Assembly (NCBI RefSeq): GCF_008824185.1
Contig: NZ_CP044426.1
Coordinates: 1,620,501-1,684,500, forward strand
Length of the DNA stretch: 64,000 nucleotides
DNA from: Paracoccus pantotrophus
GTDB taxonomy: Bacteria; Pseudomonadota; Alphaproteobacteria; Rhodobacterales; Rhodobacteraceae
Reading direction: 5' to 3'
The position numbers and the translations under genes were made by a program. The notes under the pieces were generated by a model that was given only the letters and a program-made list of their open reading frames with translations, searched no databases and was not told where the DNA came from. Shown one piece after another: positions 14,539 through 23,100 of the stretch (the first letter of the stretch is position 1; the number at the start of each line of letters is the position of its first letter).

Positions 14539-15984
14539 TTATTCCGGATCGGTACGATAGATCAAGCGCTCATCGCAGGGCGCGATGCGCAGGATGTTGG
14601 TGGTGCCCGGCACGTTGAAGGGCACCCCGGCCATGACGACGATCTGGTTCGATTCGTCGGCAAAGCCGAAATCGCGCGCCGCCTTGGCCGCATTGACCAC
14701 CGCCTGCTTGAAACGCTCCAGCGAGGGCGTCTGCACGCAATGCGTGCCCCAGGTCAGGCACAGCCGGCGCAGCGTGTCCTGTTCCGAGGACATGGCGACG
14801 ATCGGCACCCGCGGCCGCTCGCGCGCGGTCAGGCTGGCGGTGGTGCCCGACTGGGTGAAGGCGCAGATGCAGGAGATGTCGGTGGTCTCGGCGATCTCGC
14901 GCGCCGCGGCGACGATGGCATCTGCCACGGTCTGGCGCTTGGCGCTGCGCGAGCTTTCGATGATGTCGCGATAGGTCGGATCGCTTTCGACCGAACGCGC
15001 GACATTGTCCATGGTGGCGACCGCCTCGACCGGATAGGCGCCGGCCGCGCTTTCGGCCGAGAGCATCACCGCATCGGCGCCCTCGTAGATGGCGGTGGCC
15101 ACGTCCGAGACCTCGGCGCGGGTCGGCATCGGGCTTTCGATCATCGATTCCAGCATCTGCGTGGCCACGATCACCGGCTTGGCCGCCGCGCGGCAGGCGC
15201 GCACCAGCCGCTTCTGGATCGGCGGCACGGAATGCACCGGCAGTTCCACCCCCAGGTCGCCGCGCGCCACCATGATCCCGTCCGAGACCTTGAGGATCTC
15301 GGAAAACGCGCGCACGGCGGCGGGCTTTTCGATCTTGGACAGGATGGCGGCGCGGCCCTTGGCCAGTTCGCGCGCCTCGATCACGTCCTCGGGGCGCTGC
15401 ACGAAGCTCAGCGCCAGCCAGTCCACGCCCATCGCGCAGGCGAATTCCAGATCGTCGCGGTCCTTTTCCGACAGCGCCGCCAGCGGCAGCACCACGTCGG
15501 GCACGTTCACCCCCTTGCGGTTCGAGATCGCGCCCCCCGCCGTCACCGTGCAATCGGCGAAATCCGCGCCGCAGGCTTCGACCCGCAGGCGGATCTTGCC
15601 GTCGTTGACCAGCAGTTCGGCGCCCGGCTCCAGCGCGGCAAAGATCTCGGGATGCGGCAATTGGACGCGGCTGGCATCGCCCGGCGCCGGATCCAGGTCG
15701 AAGCGGAAGGCCTGCCCATCGGCCAGGTCGTGCGGCCCCTGGGCGAAGGTGCCGACGCGCAGCTTCGGCCCCTGCAGGTCGGCCAGCACCGCGATGGGCC
15801 GGCCCGATTCGGCCTCGACCCGGCGGATGATGTCATAGCGGGCGCGCTGTTCCTCATGCGTGCCGTGGCTCATGTTCAGGCGAAACACGTCCGCGCCGGC
15901 CTCGAAAAGGGCCCGGATGGTGGCGAAATCGCTGGATGCGGGGCCCAGGGTTGCCACGATCTTGACCTTGCGATGCCGTCTCAT
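14539..15984 (-). CDS. pyk: Pyruvate kinase
   Basis: A 481-aa protein of standard length beginning MRRHRKVKIVATLGPASSDF. It carries the metal- and substrate-binding signature ILSKIEKPAAV (catalytic Lys), the MVARGDLGVELP block, and the C-terminal allosteric domain (about residues 350-475). It converts phosphoenolpyruvate and ADP to pyruvate and ATP at the end of lower glycolysis in the cytoplasm. It is divergent from the N-formylglutamate amidohydrolase gene across about 120 bp. The only downstream gene on the strand is the acidic membrane protein. Confidence 0.97.
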   Translation of the reverse strand: MRRHRKVKIVATLGPASSDFATIRALFEAGADVFRLNMSHGTHEEQRARYDIIRRVEAESGRPIAVLADLQGPKLRVGTFAQGPHDLADGQAFRFDLDPAPGDASRVQLPHPEIFAALEPGAELLVNDGKIRLRVEACGADFADCTVTAGGAISNRKGVNVPDVVLPLAALSEKDRDDLEFACAMGVDWLALSFVQRPEDVIEARELAKGRAAILSKIEKPAAVRAFSEILKVSDGIMVARGDLGVELPVHSVPPIQKRLVRACRAAAKPVIVATQMLESMIESPMPTRAEVSDVATAIYEGADAVMLSAESAAGAYPVEAVATMDNVARSVESDPTYRDIIESSRSAKRQTVADAIVAAAREIAETTDISCICAFTQSGTTASLTARERPRVPIVAMSSEQDTLRRLCLTWGTHCVQTPSLERFKQAVVNAAKAARDFGFADESNQIVVMAGVPFNVPGTTNILRIAPCDERLIYRTDPE

Positions 15985-16104
15985 CCGTCTCTCCGTGCAT
16001 GTTTGCGCTATCGTCGCTGCTGTTATGGCCTATCCGGGCGCCTGCGGCAACTGGTGCTTGGTCCGGCGATTGCCTAAACCATGCTGCGGAAAGGCGACAG
16101 ACGA

Positions 16105-16845
16105 ATGACGGCACAGCCCTATTCAACGATCGGAGAGGACCGGCCCTCGCGCTGGCTGATCACCTGCGACCATGCGACGAACCGCGTGCCGGGCTGGATC
16201 GGCGGCGGCGACTTGGGCATTGCGCCCGAGGACATGGCGCGCCACATCGCCTATGACGTGGGCGCGGCCGGGCTGACGCGGGCGCTGGCCGAGCGGCTGG
16301 ACGCACCGGCGATCCTGTCGGATTTCTCGCGGCTGGTGATCGACCCGAACCGGGGCGAGGACGATCCGACGCTGGTGATGCGCATCTATGACGGCACGGT
16401 GATTCCCGCCAACCGCCACATCGACGCGGCCGAGCGGGAACGGCGGCTCGACCGGCTTTACCGCCCCTATCACGAGGCCTATGCCCGGCTGGCGGCAAAG
16501 CATCCGCGCCGGGCGATCTGCGCAATCCACAGCTTTACCCGGCAATTGCGCGGCCGGCCGCGCCGGCCCTGGGCGGTGGGGGTGCTTTATTCGCATCGCG
16601 ACAAGCGGCTGGGCCCCGCCCTGGTGCGCGAATGTCGCGACCTGGGCTGGATCACCGGCGAGAACGAGCCCTATTCCGGCCACCTGGACGGCGATTCCAT
16701 CGACCGCCATGCCCTGGCGCAGGGCCGACCCAACGTGCTGATCGAGGTCAGGAACGATCTGATCGCCGATGCGGCGGGCCAGCAGCTCTGGGCCGACCGC
16801 CTGGCCGATGTGCTGGCAGGCTTCCTGGACCGGCGCGGCGTCTGA
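16105..16845 (+). CDS. N-formylglutamate amidohydrolase family protein
   Basis: A 246-aa protein of the N-formylglutamate amidohydrolase family. Conserved elements are LITCDHATNRVPGW (metal-binding His region, about residues 20-33), HIAYDVGAAGLTRALAERL, FSRLVIDPNRG, and a late block NEPYSGHLDGDSIDRHALAQG with NVLIEVRNDLI, typical of this fold. HutG-type members release formate from N-formylglutamate in histidine breakdown, but no hut genes are near, and many Rhodobacterales homologues are solitary. An ATG 8 codons upstream (16081) is an alternative start. A GCCTTGTC/GACAAGGC hairpin follows the gene at 16881-16900. Confidence 0.8.
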   Translation: MTAQPYSTIGEDRPSRWLITCDHATNRVPGWIGGGDLGIAPEDMARHIAYDVGAAGLTRALAERLDAPAILSDFSRLVIDPNRGEDDPTLVMRIYDGTVIPANRHIDAAERERRLDRLYRPYHEAYARLAAKHPRRAICAIHSFTRQLRGRPRRPWAVGVLYSHRDKRLGPALVRECRDLGWITGENEPYSGHLDGDSIDRHALAQGRPNVLIEVRNDLIADAAGQQLWADRLADVLAGFLDRRGV

Positions 16846-17342
16846 AACGGCTGGGTGCAGGCGGGGGATGACGGGCGGCCGCCTTGTCGATGGACAAGGC
16901 GATTCCAGGACGAAGGATACGGGACATCTGAATCGAAGAATGTGGGAATACCCGCCTGAATGCGTGGGCTCGCGGAAAAAGGCTTTGATTGCCAAGGCTT
17001 GATGGCCCTTGAAGGTGCTGCTCCGAGGGGGGCCGGGGACATCAGAAATGAAGGATGGTCGCCGTCGAGGGGCGGTCGGCCGTGTCTTGGCCGGATTGAA
17101 AGGGCCTCTCGAAAAACCCTTTCGAAGCCTTCGAGAACCTATCAAGTCCCCGCAGAGGCTGGGCCTCCTGCATGAAGGCCCTTTTCAAATCGGGCGTCCG
17201 CAGGGGCGATCCGAGGGTCGCGAACAATCAAGTGACTTGACTGTCTGGCAAAACCCTGACGGAAGGGCCGAAACACCAGCAAAACAAGGGCCTTCTGCGC
17301 TAATAGCACCGCACAAGGGACACCGCGGACAATCAAGTAAAA
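16846..17342. other. Gene-free stretch left of the prophage
   Basis: I find no credible gene here. The sequence has lower coding bias than its neighbours, with stops in all frames. It contains an 8-bp-stem hairpin with GATG loop at 16881-16900 that may end the amidohydrolase transcript. It has the look of decayed mobile DNA leading into the helicase fragment that follows. Confidence 0.5.
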
Positions 17343-17549
17343 TTCAGCGGCCCGACCCGTACCCTCGTCAGCGAGGTCTATGATGTCGAGGCAGTGAACG
17401 CCGCCGTCCTGACCAGCAAGCTGCTGCAGTTCGCCAACGGGTCGATGTACCAGGAGGACGGCGCCCACATCTGGGTTCACGACGAGAAGTTGAAGGCGCT
17501 GGTTGATCTGCACGACGAGGTGAACGGGACGCCGATGCTGGTGGCCTAG
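17343..17549 (+). pseudogene. Fragment of a phage DEAD/SNF2-type helicase
   Basis: About 68 codons resemble an internal piece of phage-type SNF2 helicases: VNAAVLTSKLLQFANGSMYQ, then HDEKLKALVDLHDEVNGTPM, LVA and a stop. In intact proteins this block links the helicase lobes, where the chain continues with a Tyr-rich motif just after LVA; here it ends in TAG. There is no start or upstream domain. It lies 154 bp outside the left attachment site, so it belongs to an older or different element than the prophage to its right. Confidence 0.6.
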
Positions 17550-17553
17550 GCCC

Positions 17554-17617
17554 TTCGTTCGCATGGTATCGGCAGGATGTTGATACCATGATTCTGTCTA
17601 GGATGCCCGCGAACGAA
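17554..17617. repeat. Nested inverted repeat next to the left attachment site
   Basis: TTCGTTCGC (17554-17562) and ATGGTATC (17563-17570) are mirrored by GATACCAT (17582-17589) and GCGAACGAA (17609-17617). The inner pair has an 11-bp spacer; the outer pair is offset. It could form a cruciform or be a binding site; function unknown. Confidence 0.6.
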
Positions 17618-17703
17618 CGTGAGCACCCGAGAACGACAATACCCGTAAACACCCTGAAATTAAGGCGTTTTTGGGTTACTGCGAACGTCTGCGAAAGGTG
17701 TTC

Positions 17704-17719
17704 TGGTAGGCCCGGAGGG
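17704..17719. repeat. attL: Left attachment site core
   Basis: TGGTAGGCCCGGAGGG is identical to the 3' end of the tRNA-Ile gene at 33262-33277 and is not followed here by the rest of the tRNA. GTTC precedes both copies, with a one-base difference. Confidence 0.85.
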
Positions 17720-17842
17720 CGTGCCAAAATCGAACAAGAACAATGTGCTATCCGGTAAACTCGGGAATGAACGCCTCTAAAATTTTCAGACGCTTACGGG
17801 GAGAATTGTAAACTCATTCCGGGCACTGAGCCGCATCAGGAG

Positions 17843-17877
17843 CACAAAGCCCGCCCTCGGGACTGAACCGAGAGCGG
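17843..17877 (-). terminator. Terminator of the phage lysis/late transcript
   Basis: On the minus strand CCGCTCTCGG (17877-17868) pairs over 10 bp with CCGAGGGCGG (17860-17851), followed by GCTTTGTG. It lies just downstream of the last small phage gene. Confidence 0.6.
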
Positions 17878-17899
17878 TCTATGCATCGACTAGGCAAGA

Positions 17900-18043
17900 T
17901 CAGCGCGGCGTAACTGCCGGCACCCCCATCGCCTGGGCCGTGATCAGCGCGACCGCCGCGAAGGCGGCGCCGACCGTGAGGCCGGCAACCAAGGAAGCGG
18001 CAAGCGCCGCGTCATAGTGCGAGCGCACTACCTCACCCCCCAT
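17900..18043 (-). CDS. Small single-TM phage protein (unrecognised)
   Basis: A 47-aa frame MGGEVVRSHYDAALAASLVA with one hydrophobic segment (about residues 13-39) and a short C-terminal tail. It starts with ATG inside the end of the 66-aa upstream gene (overlap 16 bp), an arrangement common in phage lysis cassettes, where such proteins act as holin partners or spanins. There is no Cys for a lipobox, so an o-spanin is unlikely. The terminator at 17843-17877 follows. It is supported by position and hydrophobic pattern only. Confidence 0.5.
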   Translation of the reverse strand: MGGEVVRSHYDAALAASLVAGLTVGAAFAAVALITAQAMGVPAVTPR

Positions 18044-18228
18044 CTGGCGAAGACCGCGCCGGAGAGGCCTGCGGCCGCGACCGCGGCGGCGATCACCGTC
18101 TCGACGTTGATGGTCAGCATGTGCGAGGTGGCGTCATAGGAGACGCCCCAGCCGCCCAGCAGGCCGGCCAGCATGGTGAGCAGCGGCGACAGGACATAGA
18201 TCGCCATGCGGACGAATACGGAATTCAT
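18028..18228 (-). CDS. Small two-TM phage protein, holin-like
   Basis: A 66-aa protein, MNSVFVRMAIYVLSPLLTML onward. Two hydrophobic segments (about residues 6-27 and 44-61) are joined by a short loop containing the polar stretch SYDATSHML. Size, topology and position three bases after the endolysin stop fit a class II holin, which would form lesions in the inner membrane to release the endolysin. No sequence-specific family signature is recognised. It overlaps the next small gene by 16 bp, indicating coupled translation. Confidence 0.6.
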   Translation of the reverse strand: MNSVFVRMAIYVLSPLLTMLAGLLGGWGVSYDATSHMLTINVETVIAAAVAAAGLSGAVFARWGVR

Positions 18229-18231
18229 GGA

Positions 18232-19056
18232 TCAGTTCTCCTTGAGAAGAGCGGCCCAGGTCTTGGGCCCGATGACGCCGTCCTGTTTGAGGCCGGCGGA
18301 TTTCTGGAAAGCGACGGTGGCGGCGCGGGTATTGGCGCCGAAGATGCCGTCCACGCCCTTGGTGTCGAAGCCGCGCTCAGTCAGCCGTTGCTGGGCGTGG
18401 CGCACCGCATCCCCTCGGCTGCCAAGGCCGATCTTCGGGCATGCCGGCGCCAGCGTGTCCGGGATCGCCTGCCATTTCTTGAACGCCGCGGCGAGCTTCG
18501 TGTGATAGCCATGGGTCGCGTATCCTGGGCCGTTGTAGCCGCGGGCGAAGCCGGACCAGTCATGCCGGCGCAATTCATCGTCCAGCCCCTCCGAGATAAT
18601 GAAGCCGATCATCGCCTCGAGGTGGGCGACCTCGCTGTGACAGAACGCCTCGACCATGTCGCCGGGCGTCGCAAAGCCGGCAGCCTTGTGATTGTCGCCG
18701 AGGATCTGGCCCAGGCCCCAGCTGGCCGAGCGCAGCGCGGCATTCGTGTCGATCTTCATGGCCAGCGCCAGGCGCGGATAGCTGTCCTTCGGATATGGCG
18801 CGCTGCCCCACCGCTGATAGGCCAGGCCCGAAGCCTCGGCCGTGGCGCGCTTCTGCCCCGGCCCCAGCTCGCGCCAGAACACATGCGGCTCGAAGAGCAT
18901 CTTCGGCCGGCCCTTGCCGTCGAAGCCGCCGCCCGAGGTCTCGACCTCGATCACGGCGCGGATTTCATCCTCGCCAGCGCCGATCAGCCGCGCCGTGCGC
19001 GCCACGTCGATATCGGTGAGCCGCGTGGCGCGGCCCTTGAACCCTGCTGGGATCAT
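18232..19056 (-). CDS. Phage endolysin: N-acetylmuramidase domain plus peptidoglycan-binding domain
   Basis: A 274-aa protein. Residues about 20-190 match the DUF3380/N-acetylmuramidase family, with the catalytic Glu in RAVIEVETSGGGFDGKGRP and the blocks ASWGLGQILGDNHKAAGF and GYNGPGYATHGYHTKLA. Residues about 205-272 are a PG_binding_1 domain (RGDAVRHAQQRLTERGFDTK, TRAATVAFQKSAGL). There is no signal peptide, so export needs a holin, and three holin-like genes are nearby. GGAGAAACGC precedes the ATG. It cleaves the cell wall glycan at the end of the lytic cycle. A terminator-like hairpin lies just upstream (19071-19089). Confidence 0.88.
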   Translation of the reverse strand: MIPAGFKGRATRLTDIDVARTARLIGAGEDEIRAVIEVETSGGGFDGKGRPKMLFEPHVFWRELGPGQKRATAEASGLAYQRWGSAPYPKDSYPRLALAMKIDTNAALRSASWGLGQILGDNHKAAGFATPGDMVEAFCHSEVAHLEAMIGFIISEGLDDELRRHDWSGFARGYNGPGYATHGYHTKLAAAFKKWQAIPDTLAPACPKIGLGSRGDAVRHAQQRLTERGFDTKGVDGIFGANTRAATVAFQKSAGLKQDGVIGPKTWAALLKEN

Positions 19057-19070
19057 GCGTTTCTCCAATG

Positions 19071-19089
19071 AAAAAGCCCCGCGCGGGGC
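19071..19089 (-). terminator. Terminator-like hairpin immediately ahead of the endolysin gene
   Basis: On the minus strand GCCCC-GCGC-GGGGC is followed by T5, and the endolysin ATG comes about 15 nt later. Similar hairpins precede the LydA-like holin gene and the tail-fibre gene. Confidence 0.65.
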
Positions 19090-19279
19090 AAGGCGATGGG
19101 TGGGATGTTCCACGTTCATTCGCGAAATGGTCCCGGTTCTAAACTGACCGGTTCGGGAACGATCTGGGTCGGTTCCCGGATGTTCTCGCTGGCAGCTTTC
19201 CGCCAGCGCATGTTTTTGTGATGCAACTGCCGCTGGGGCCAAAGCTATATTGCTCTGTGAATTCTACGGAGCACGAACG

Positions 19280-19699
19280 ATGAAACTGGCACCGATGCTG
19301 CTGACCGCCTTGACCGTTGCCACCTTTGGTTCGGCCCCGGCCGTCGCCGATCCTGGACGCGGGCATGGCAAAGGCGGGCCCGCGCGTCATCACGACGACC
19401 GCGGCCACAGGGACAGCCACCGCGCGCCGGTCCGCTATGTGACCGATTGCCCGCCCGGCCTCGCCAAGAAGAACCCGCCCTGCATTCCGCCCGGTCAGGT
19501 CGGCAAACGTTACGGCACCCGGGTCGGCGATACGCTACGCATCGGCGATTACCTGTTGATCCGCGATCTGGACCGGTACGGCCTGGAGCAGCGCCGGGGG
19601 TGGAACTACTACCGGGACGATGGCCGGATTTACCGCGTCGACAGCGGCACCCGGAAGATCCTCGCGGTGCTGAACCTGATCGACGCCTTCGCGAACTGA
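19280..19699 (+). CDS. Secreted RcnB-like protein, probable prophage moron
   Basis: A 139-aa protein with a clear signal peptide (MKLAPMLLTALTVATFGSAP, cleavage near AVA-DP). A His/Gly/Arg-rich segment follows (about residues 26-50, GHGKGGPARHHDDRGHRDSH), then a proline-rich linker. The C-terminal domain (about 72-137) contains YYRDDGRIYRVDSGTRKIL, the pattern of RcnB-type periplasmic proteins. RcnB in E. coli is linked to nickel/cobalt homeostasis; the His-rich part fits metal binding. It lies on the strand opposite to the phage late genes, between endolysin and holin, as expected for a moron with its own promoter. Metal function is inference. Confidence 0.7.
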   Translation: MKLAPMLLTALTVATFGSAPAVADPGRGHGKGGPARHHDDRGHRDSHRAPVRYVTDCPPGLAKKNPPCIPPGQVGKRYGTRVGDTLRIGDYLLIRDLDRYGLEQRRGWNYYRDDGRIYRVDSGTRKILAVLNLIDAFAN

Positions 19700-19798
19700 G
19701 AGAGGCCGGGCTTCAGGCAAGGCGCGGTTCCCGAAGGCCGGGAACAGCTACGACGCGACGATTGCCGCGCTGGAGGGGCTGGCGGCAGAGCTGGGCGT

Positions 19799-20125
19799 TT
19801 ACGGTGCCCTCCGATTGACCCACCAGCGCTCCAGCGCCGCGCAGATGCCGCGCGGGCCGAGGTAGGACAGCACCGCGATCAGCGCCACGGTCTGCGGGTC
19901 AGTCAGTTCCAGGTATTCGCCAGCGCCATCACCGATCAGCGCCATCCCGATGGCCATCGGAAGCTCCCAGATCATGAACAACCCGAAGGCCGGGCGGCGG
20001 CGGGCCCGGACCTCGCCGGCATGCCACATCAGGCGACCGACGACGGCAGCGACCATGGCCGTCCCTGCCCCGCCGATCAGTTTCTGCATGGCCTCGATCA
20101 GGCCGGGTTCAGGGGGTGTATCCAT
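19799..20125 (-). CDS. LydA-like phage holin
   Basis: A 108-aa protein starting MDTPPEPGLIEAMQKLIGGA after the ribosome site GGAGAGACG. Hydrophobic segments lie at about residues 18-33, 46-63 and 75-92. The N-terminal PEPGLIEAMQ, the second segment ending with acidic residues (GDGAGEYLELTD) and the RRAP end resemble the LydA holin family. It would permeabilise the inner membrane for endolysin release. It sits between the tail-fibre gene and the antisense moron and is preceded by a terminator-like hairpin. Confidence 0.7.
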   Translation of the reverse strand: MDTPPEPGLIEAMQKLIGGAGTAMVAAVVGRLMWHAGEVRARRRPAFGLFMIWELPMAIGMALIGDGAGEYLELTDPQTVALIAVLSYLGPRGICAALERWWVNRRAP

Positions 20126-20143
20126 CGTCTCTCCATTTGCGCA

Positions 20144-20166
20144 TAAAAAAATCCCGCCGAAGCGGG
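20144..20166 (-). terminator. Terminator between tail-fibre and holin genes
   Basis: On the minus strand CCCGC-TTCG-GCGGG is followed by A and T7. It lies 19 nt upstream of the holin start and 24 bp after the tail-fibre stop. Confidence 0.75.
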
Positions 20167-20189
20167 TGCAGGTCATGGGTGCCGTTAGC

Positions 20190-23100
20190 TCACCCGACGA
20201 TCGACCGATCATCGCTCCGCAGCCAGTGCAGGCCGTCCGAGAATGCCAGGATGGACCCGCCGGGCGCATCGCTGACATAGATCGGCCCCGGCCCCTTCGA
20301 TGGGTCGGGCAAGGTGCTGACCGTCACGGTGGGCACCGAGAAACCGACATTCTCCAGCGGCCGCTGCGGAGAGTTTCCGCCGCCGCCGATAAAGCCGCAG
20401 GTGATCTTGCCCGCACCCTTGACCTTCAGCGCATCCCGGAAAAGCTCCTGCGTGGCGTTGCCGGAGATGTGATGAATGCCCTCGACATTGACCAGCGCCC
20501 CGTCTGCGTTGAGGTCCATGCAGATCGCCGGGAAGTCATACCTGAGCACCGCCGAGATGAACCCGAAGTTGCAGACGCTCTTGTTGCCGGTGATCATGAT
20601 GCGGCCGGTGTCGTTGCCGACCGACATCTGCTCGAAAGCCCCGTCCAGATGACCATACCAGTTATAGAGATAGCCCTGGATGCCCGACTGCAGGGCATGG
20701 ACCTCCCAGCCGTCGTTCATAGCATTGCCGTGCAGCTTCATCGAGGCGCCGTCCGTCCGGGTGCCGGTGGCCACGAGGGCGGTGCCGGAATACCGCTCGA
20801 TATGCAGATCCTTGAACTTGAAGTCGTTGGTGAACTCGTTCACCTCGCCGACCTTCTCGTCCCCGAAATCGAACACCGGATCGAAGATCAGTTCGGTCAG
20901 AGCCACCGAACGCCCTGCCTCGTGGTCGAGGGTGATGTTCGGTCCGTTGACCGCGGCAACGCGGGTGACCAGCGGCAACGGCTGTCCCTGCCAGTCCTGA
21001 TCGGCGCCATGGACATAGACCCGGCGCCCCTCATCATCAGCCGTCAGGACATCCGCCTCCAGGACGAGGATATCGCTGCCCTGAGCGATGGTGCCCCGGA
21101 CATGCCCAAACGTCGCCCGCGCCGAGGGGAAGCCTGCCTCTGCGACGGCCTCGGTGCGGATCTCGGTGGGGCTGATCACCTCGGCGATCAGGAAGGCCTG
21201 GCCTCGGCCGTCGCCGATCAGGTTGAGATATTTGCCCTCCATGGCCGAGGTGAATGCGAAATCGCCGCCGTCCGCCGTGATGCGGTCGCTGCCCAAGGTC
21301 ATGTTGAAACGCTGGTTGAGCGGGATCTCGAACGGCGCGAAATAAACCCCGCCGCGCCAGGAGGTGATCTCCGACAGATCGACGTTCCAGCATTTTGACA
21401 GCACGGCATACGAATGGTCGGCCGTTCCCCAGTTACCCTGCGCCGTGAACAAGATCCGATGCATCTTCAGCCCCGAGGTGAAGCGATGCTCATACAGCGG
21501 GGCCTTGTTGCCGGCGTCGCTCGACAGCATGAAATCGTAGAGGTCGATCTGCATCGAGCGGATAGACGGCGTGATCGGATGCGTCGTCTTTAGGCCAGCG
21601 GACCGGCGATCCGGGTTGCTGACATAGAACCCGCAGGTGCGGCAGCCGTCGCCCATGATGGAAAACGGCTTATCAGACCACAGGTTCACCGAGGTGAGCT
21701 GGTACCAGAAACCGCCGGGCAGCCAGCCGCAGGCCTGGTTGCGCTTGAGCCAGTCGAGCCAAGCCTGAACCGGAACCGTATCGTCGGTCGCCGGGACGCC
21801 TGGAGTCTTGTCGCCCACGGCGCCGAAATGGATCGGCGTCGGCCGGCCCTTGGGTGCCCATAGCGCGCCATCCGCGGTCATCAGGCAGGACTGATCGGGA
21901 TCGTCCGTCCGGGTGACCTCCAGCACCAGGTAGCCATGCCTGAACGACAGGGTCCGAACGCCCATGGGGATGCCGACCGCCAGCAGGGCGGCGCGGGACG
22001 GGAACACGTAGTTCGCATAGTCCAGGAAGTGCTGGACCGAGACACCGGGCTCGGTGGTCGAGACCTGCGCGGCGATGGTGGCCGTGCCGGCGCGGCGCGA
22101 CCAGGTGTCGGCATAGGTTTCGCCGCCGCCATCTGCCAGCGCGGTCAGGATGTCGCCCGGGGCGAAGCTCACGCCATCGACGGTACCGGCGCCGGTGACG
22201 TTCCACTGATCGCCGGCCTCGATGGGCGATGCATCCGGCCGGGCAGCCGGGAATGCGCCGCTGGAGGCGTCCCAGTCCCCGACGATCCGGGTGCCGGACT
22301 CGAAGGAGGTGATCCGGTCCTGCAGCTCGGCGATGTCGGCGATGCGGGCATTGTCGCGCGCCGCAACATCGGCCCGGATGCCGTCATCTGCGACTTCGCG
22401 CGCGCCCGTTTCGGAGACCAGCCCGATCTCAAGCTCGCCGATCCGCTGGACCAGATTCGGCGGCACCTCGGGCGCGTCCTCGTTTAGCACGCGATAGACG
22501 TTCCAGCCCACCCGGGCGAGGATATAGGTGCTGCCCGCCTTCAGCGCCCCGGCCGGCAGCTGCGCCCCCGATTTCGAGACGATGGGATAGGCGGTCTCGG
22601 AATAGGTCGAGACCACCAGCCGGGGGCTGGCCGGGCTGTTCACATTCGGGGTGAACAGGAACTTGTTGTTGTTCGATGCCGAGCCGATCAGGAATTGGGT
22701 TTCGGATGCAGCGGCCACGGCCGCGGTATAGGTGTCATCGACCAGCGTCGGAGCGGTCAACTGCACGAGGCCGAAGCGACTGATCGGATAGTTCGATGCC
22801 AGCTGCGTCTCGACGCCCCAATAGGGTGCGGTCTCGAACAAGGGCGACACCTGCGAAGACGGCGACCGGATTTGCAGGAACCCCTCATAAGCGATGTAGA
22901 TCTTGCCAAGGGATGCCGGCAAAGACGCCTGCCCGTAGCTGATCGCATTCGCAACCGACGAGAATATCTTGCCGCCCTGCGCCTGGATCGAGGGAATATC
23001 CGTAGAATCCAGGTTGCTGTTGACCACGCGCCACCCGGCAGTCCGTCGCGCCAGGATGAAGCTGACGCCCGGAGTGAAATATCCGGCAGGCAGGTTGCCG

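Noticed and set aside
19700..19798. Possible gene fragment reading KARFPKAGNSYDATIAALEG on the plus strand
   Set aside because: It reads like protein and might be part of a phage gene, but it has no start, is under 35 codons and matches no family I know.
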